The position numbers were made by a program, and so were the translations under genes. 64,000 nt of DNA from Rhabdornis inornatus (taxonomy: Eukaryota; Chordata; Aves; Passeriformes; Rhabdornithidae). Position 1 is the first letter of the stretch; each line of letters begins with the position of its first letter. The notes below the pieces were generated by a model. That model saw only the letters and a program-made list of their open reading frames with translations. It ran no database searches and was not told the DNA's origin. Shown here piece by piece: positions 59,989 to 64,000 of this stretch. The stretch lies in assembly GCA_013397075.1 (NCBI GenBank), contig VWZS01001985.1, forward strand, positions 496,001 through 560,000, written 5' to 3'.

Positions 59989-62984
59989 CCCAAGAGGTTC
60001 CCAGAGCATTTTTAAGATTTTTATTTTGCACTGTACCAAAGATCACCAAAATCACCCCTGGAGGGTGGTCCAAAGCCTGCAGGAGTTTAAGCTGGCTGGA
60101 TCTCTGATGGCTTTCACAAGGAAGAGCACAGAGTGTGGTTTCTGGAGCTGTGCTGAGCCAGGACATGAGGTCCCTGTTGGCAGAATCTGCCATCAGCACA
60201 AAGATCCCAAAGTTTGGGTTGGCACCTTCACTCCAGGCTGATGCATGAGAGGGAAAAGCTACAGGTTGAACCCCTCACCATCCTGTGGATGTGTCTGAGC
60301 ATCTCGTGAGCAGGTGCTGATCCAGCTCATTTCCTCTGGATACAGGGGCAGAGAGAGCCCCTCAGCACCACAGCATCTGCTGGAGATCCTGACCAATGAC
60401 CAGAGATTGAAATGTTGCAGTTTGAGCATTGAAACCTTCCTGCTCACTCTACATTTATTTATTTTAATTAGCAGGCAAGTTGAAAAGCTTTGACTGCCCA
60501 TGCAGAGAAAGGAAAAACTCTGAGGAGCAGGAGGCAGAGCTCTGGATGGGCTGGGAGCTGTGATGACCTCTGGGCAGGGGGGGCAGAGACCTCCCAGGTG
60601 GCATGTGCATCTCAGCTTTGGGCAAAAGATTTGTGTGCAAGCTTGAAATGCTCTCATTAAAATCTCTGGGGAACTCCAGCCACCCACATTTCCTTGGGAT
60701 GGGTGATTCATTCAGAATGGGGGGAGTGATTGCTAAGAGCAGAGGGGACCCCTTAAACCAGAAGGACTTTTTGTGGTTCAGATCATTTTTACAGCATCAA
60801 ACCAACTCTGAGCCAGCTGCTCCAAGCCACCAAGTGCTCAGCCTGATTTTGGGGACAGTGCACTGTCCATGCCCTGGGATGCAGGCGCAGCATCTCCAGA
60901 GCTCCAGAGACCCTCAGCCCCTTGAAGCATCCATGAATAAATCAGTCAGGGCCAGGTCAACAGGCAAACAGTGAGACTGTGTGTTCCACCTGGCTGAGCA
61001 GGACTTGGAGTGAAAACAGAAATCAAACATTTCTCCAGCAATCTCTGCCAGGCTCCTTCCCTTTCTGTTATCATTATCAGGATTGATTTTGTATGTAGCA
61101 TTCAAGATTAAACAAGCTGTGCCCACTGTTTAGCCTTGCTGGGTTGGGTGGGAAGGACACCTGTGGCACACCATGAGGTGCAGGACAGAGATGTTCAACA
61201 AGCTCCCTTTGCTCCCTCCAGTCCTCCTTGTCCCCTCTCTTGGCAGCATCTTGACCCTGAAAGTCAGAGCCCATCCTCCCTCTGCAGCTTTTGACTCAAA
61301 ATCCTGCCCTGCACTCCAGCTGTGCCTTTGGAGAAGTTTGACTGTATGCCAGCAATGCTCTGACTGAGGCTCTTGATGGCTTTCATCTTTATCCCTCCCC
61401 TCCTGCCATGCAGAGCTGGGACCTGCTCTCCAGCCAGGTTCCAAGGCAGGGATGTGTTCCCACCACAGGGAACCAACCCTGCCAAGGAAAGCACCCAAAA
61501 TGTCCCAAAGCACCAAAAGATGCTGAAATCTGCAGCTCCCTGAAATCAGTCCTTCCTCCCAGAAGTGTATTCTGCCTTTCTAGTCAGAAAACCTTCCTGA
61601 ACCACAAATCCCTTTCTTATTTTTCCCATATCCTTGCAGTTATTCCCATGGCAAGGTAAGGACTTCACCCTCCAGCCGGGGCTGTCTGTCCATCCCTGGA
61701 ATAAAGGATACAGTGATTTAATTTGATTTTCAGGTTATGGTACTAAGAAGAGATGTGGTAGACAGGAAAAAATGTGGAGAAAACTAAAAGTACCAACAAG
61801 AAGGGAAATGCATGAAGACAGGGACAGCAGCAATTCTGCAAGGAAAGAAGCTGGATGGACCAGGATTGCGAAGGAAGAAGAACAAAACTGTGCTCCTCAC
61901 TGCAGGAAAAATCTGGACCACAGCCACTGGTGATGTTTGTGAGTAGCATCAGCCCCTTTGGGGATATTTTTCCAGCAAGTTTTGTCCCAGAATGGTAGAA
62001 ATTAAAAGCACATTTTTGTTCTTCCTCTGAGGAAACAGCAGGGATATGTCTGTGTGGGAGGGAGCTCTGAGAGGTACGTGAGAAGGAGCAGGGTCTCACA
62101 GGCTTGGTGTGCCCACACTAGAAATGGGGCTGCTTCTCTCTGGTGGGAGAGGCAAAGCATTTAATGGAAAGTCAAATCAGGCTGCAAAAAGGGCTGAAAC
62201 CTTTCTTCCTCCTGCTGGCACCAACAGGAGCTCTAGGTGTTGCACACTTAGGACAGCCAGGAGAAATGGTCCCAAAGTCTCTCCTGGGAGCCCAAGCCAG
62301 CCTGGAGGTTCCTCTGCTGAAAAACCCCACAGCCAGTCTGCTTTGGCATTGCTCCCCCAGTGGGGAAGGAGCCTCTTGGGGCTGTGGTGTGGTCAGCTGG
62401 GAGCTGAAGGAATCAGCTGGGATTGATGGAAATTGCAGAAATGAGCCACAGGGCTGGATTTGGATGGATTCCTTTCACCTTCATTCACCCCAGGAGCTCA
62501 AAATGAGCTTTAGAGCAGGGGAAACCTGCACACCCTCAGACCCTTCCCCAGCTGCCTGCACCCCCTGCACTGCCCCTTCCAACCAATCCACAGACCCCAA
62601 AATGGTCAGGAACCTGGAAACATCCCAAGTGCCTGATGCTCAATTATCATTAATGATCACAATGATAATTCAGCCTATTCTACTCTTACTGTTCTTTTGA
62701 AGAAAAAAACCCAAAACTCCAGAACTCCCAAACCTGGATACAGTTATGAAATTTTCTTTTGGCCTCCATAAACCATTTCCAAGTAATTATACTGTGAGTG
62801 GAGTTGAAAAGGAGCTGCTCACAATTGTCATAAAATGTAATTAATTTGGAGTAATTCACAATGGAGAAAAAGTGCTGCAAAGAGTAAATTGGACAGGAGA
62901 CTTGTGTGCTGGGGAGATGTGGTTTTGAAAGGCTGCTGACTAATACAGCACTGACCTGAAAGCAAATCCTTACATTCATGCTGG
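59989..62984. other. Unassigned sequence
   Basis: No gene or named repeat. Frames up to 185 codons (62143-62700, +) have no domain. 62640-62900 is AT-rich. Confidence 0.5.
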
Positions 62985-63380
62985 ACCGGCTGTTTCCATG
63001 ACAACAGTTGTTATTAGAAACTGAAAATGCATTGCTCTTACGAGTGGCAGCATATTTTTTTTTCAGCTGAATTCAAGAGCAGCTGGGTACTTTACTCATG
63101 AAGATAAAGTGCTCAGATCGCTACGGCACTAATGTGTGCTGCACCTCTCACAACACCAGCCTTACACTCACACACGATAAAAAGGAACGGGCGCATTACT
63201 TTAGGGAAAAAAACCTCCGGAGGCAGGGCGTAAATGGCAACTTGTATCAAAGAAAGCAAAAGGAAATAAGCACGGTCATCAGCGTGCTTTAAATTAACTC
63301 TTCAGTGAAATTCCCGGGGGATTCAGGCTGACTGGGGCACTCAAGGAGCAGGTACATCCTGTTAGGAGCAAAGCGAGCCA
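62985..63380. other. CpG-retaining block, possible conserved non-coding element
   Basis: At least eleven CpGs lie between 62985 and 63310, while neighbouring AT-rich DNA has almost none. An X-box-like GTTTCCATGACAAC lies at 62992-63005 and a perfect 10-base palindrome CCTCCGGAGG at 63214-63223. There is no open frame of note. Possibly regulatory; this is inference. Confidence 0.35.
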
Positions 63381-63614
63381 GCCCGACATCTCCAAATGTG
63401 ATGCCAGCCCCCCAAGGGACACTGAGGACATCTCACCCTTGAGATTAAGCTACTTCTCATGCACTATCCCTCTTGTTACTGTCCTGAGAGCAGCAATTTT
63501 TATGATATTTAAATGAACAAACTTGGCAGAGAAAAACTCTCCCCTGGTTCAGACATGTGCAGTGGCTCTGACTAAAAACATCCCTCTGAATTTTCCTGAG
63601 GAGGACTTATTGTA

Positions 63615-63858
63615 AATTGAAAAGGGGAAGGTTTAGATCAGATTTTAGGAAGAAATCCTTCCCTGTGAGGGTGCTGATGCCCTGGCACAGGGTGCCCAGA
63701 GCAGCTGTGGCTGTCCCTGGATCCCTGGAAGTGTCCAAGGCCAGCTTGGACGGGGCTTGGAGCAACCTGGGACAGTGGAAGGTGTCCCTGCCCATGGCAG
63801 GGGTGGCAGTGGATGAGCTTTGAAGTCCCTTCTAACCCAAACCATTCTGTGATTCTTT
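63615..63858 (+). mobile_element. CR1 LINE 3' fragment
   Basis: GGGGAAGGTTTAGATCAGAT, AGGAAGAAATCCTTCCCTGT, CCCTGGCACAGGGTGCCCAG, GTGTCCAAGGCCAGCTTGGA, GCTTGGAGCAACCTGGGACA, GTGTCCCTGCCCATGGCAGG, then CTAACCCAAACCATTCTGTG and ATTC. 5'-truncated. Confidence 0.95.
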
Positions 63859-64000
63859 GAACAGGACCACACATAAAAGAGCTTGGACTGTGCCATCCCT
63901 TGAAATAACTAAAATACTGTGGGTAGACTCCAATTGCCACTAAACCAAGACAATTCCTGACAAATTTATCCATGGCTGTTGTGCTGATGTGTGTTTCTGA

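Overview
This window looks like non-coding DNA from a bird, most likely a songbird (passerine). The main evidence is its repeat content. More than twenty pieces of CR1 LINE, the dominant avian retrotransposon, are scattered on both strands, most ending in the typical CR1 3' end (a segment like TTCCAACCCAAACCATTCTGTGATTC, split in the entries below). There are also two LTR copies with 6-bp target site duplications, simple-sequence arrays and four runs of N from a scaffolded assembly. There are no bacterial gene features. The assignment to passerines is inference from repeat style; the assignment to birds is firmer.

I found no protein-coding exon, tRNA, rRNA or CRISPR array that I can support. 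The longest open frames (about 180-260 codons) are single, low-complexity, Pro/Ser/Leu-rich, overlap others on the opposite strand, often run across CR1 copies or assembly gaps, and are about what chance gives in 64 kb. The window is therefore intergenic or deep intronic; I cannot tell which.

Layout. 1-12.7 kb: pyrimidine arrays interrupted by gaps, a TTTG-rich tract, CR1 pieces, and a 340-bp segment present twice (4994-5333 and 6714-7055), the second copy flanked by a 13-bp direct repeat. 14.2-14.8 kb: a TA/TG microsatellite followed by a 209-bp block written twice around a single N, almost certainly an unmerged contig overlap. 19.9-34.1 kb: two related solo LTRs (19943-20572 and 33455-34070), a 31-bp-unit minisatellite, CR1 pieces, two CCAT arrays and an AT-rich block with many TAATTA-type motifs. 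36.1-36.5 kb: two CR1 pieces in opposed orientation that look like a twin-primed insertion. 43.6 and 58.5 kb: two copies of a ~200-bp AT-rich element in inverted orientation with a 71-bp core that is identical. 47-56 kb: more CR1, a GAAAA/GAAGA array and a T tract with a gap. 62.98-63.38 kb: a block that keeps many CpGs, near the right edge.

The best candidates for something undescribed are the inverted paired element at 43.6/58.5 kb and the 340-bp duplicated segment with its 13-bp flanking repeat. Nothing here works as a gene system or operon.
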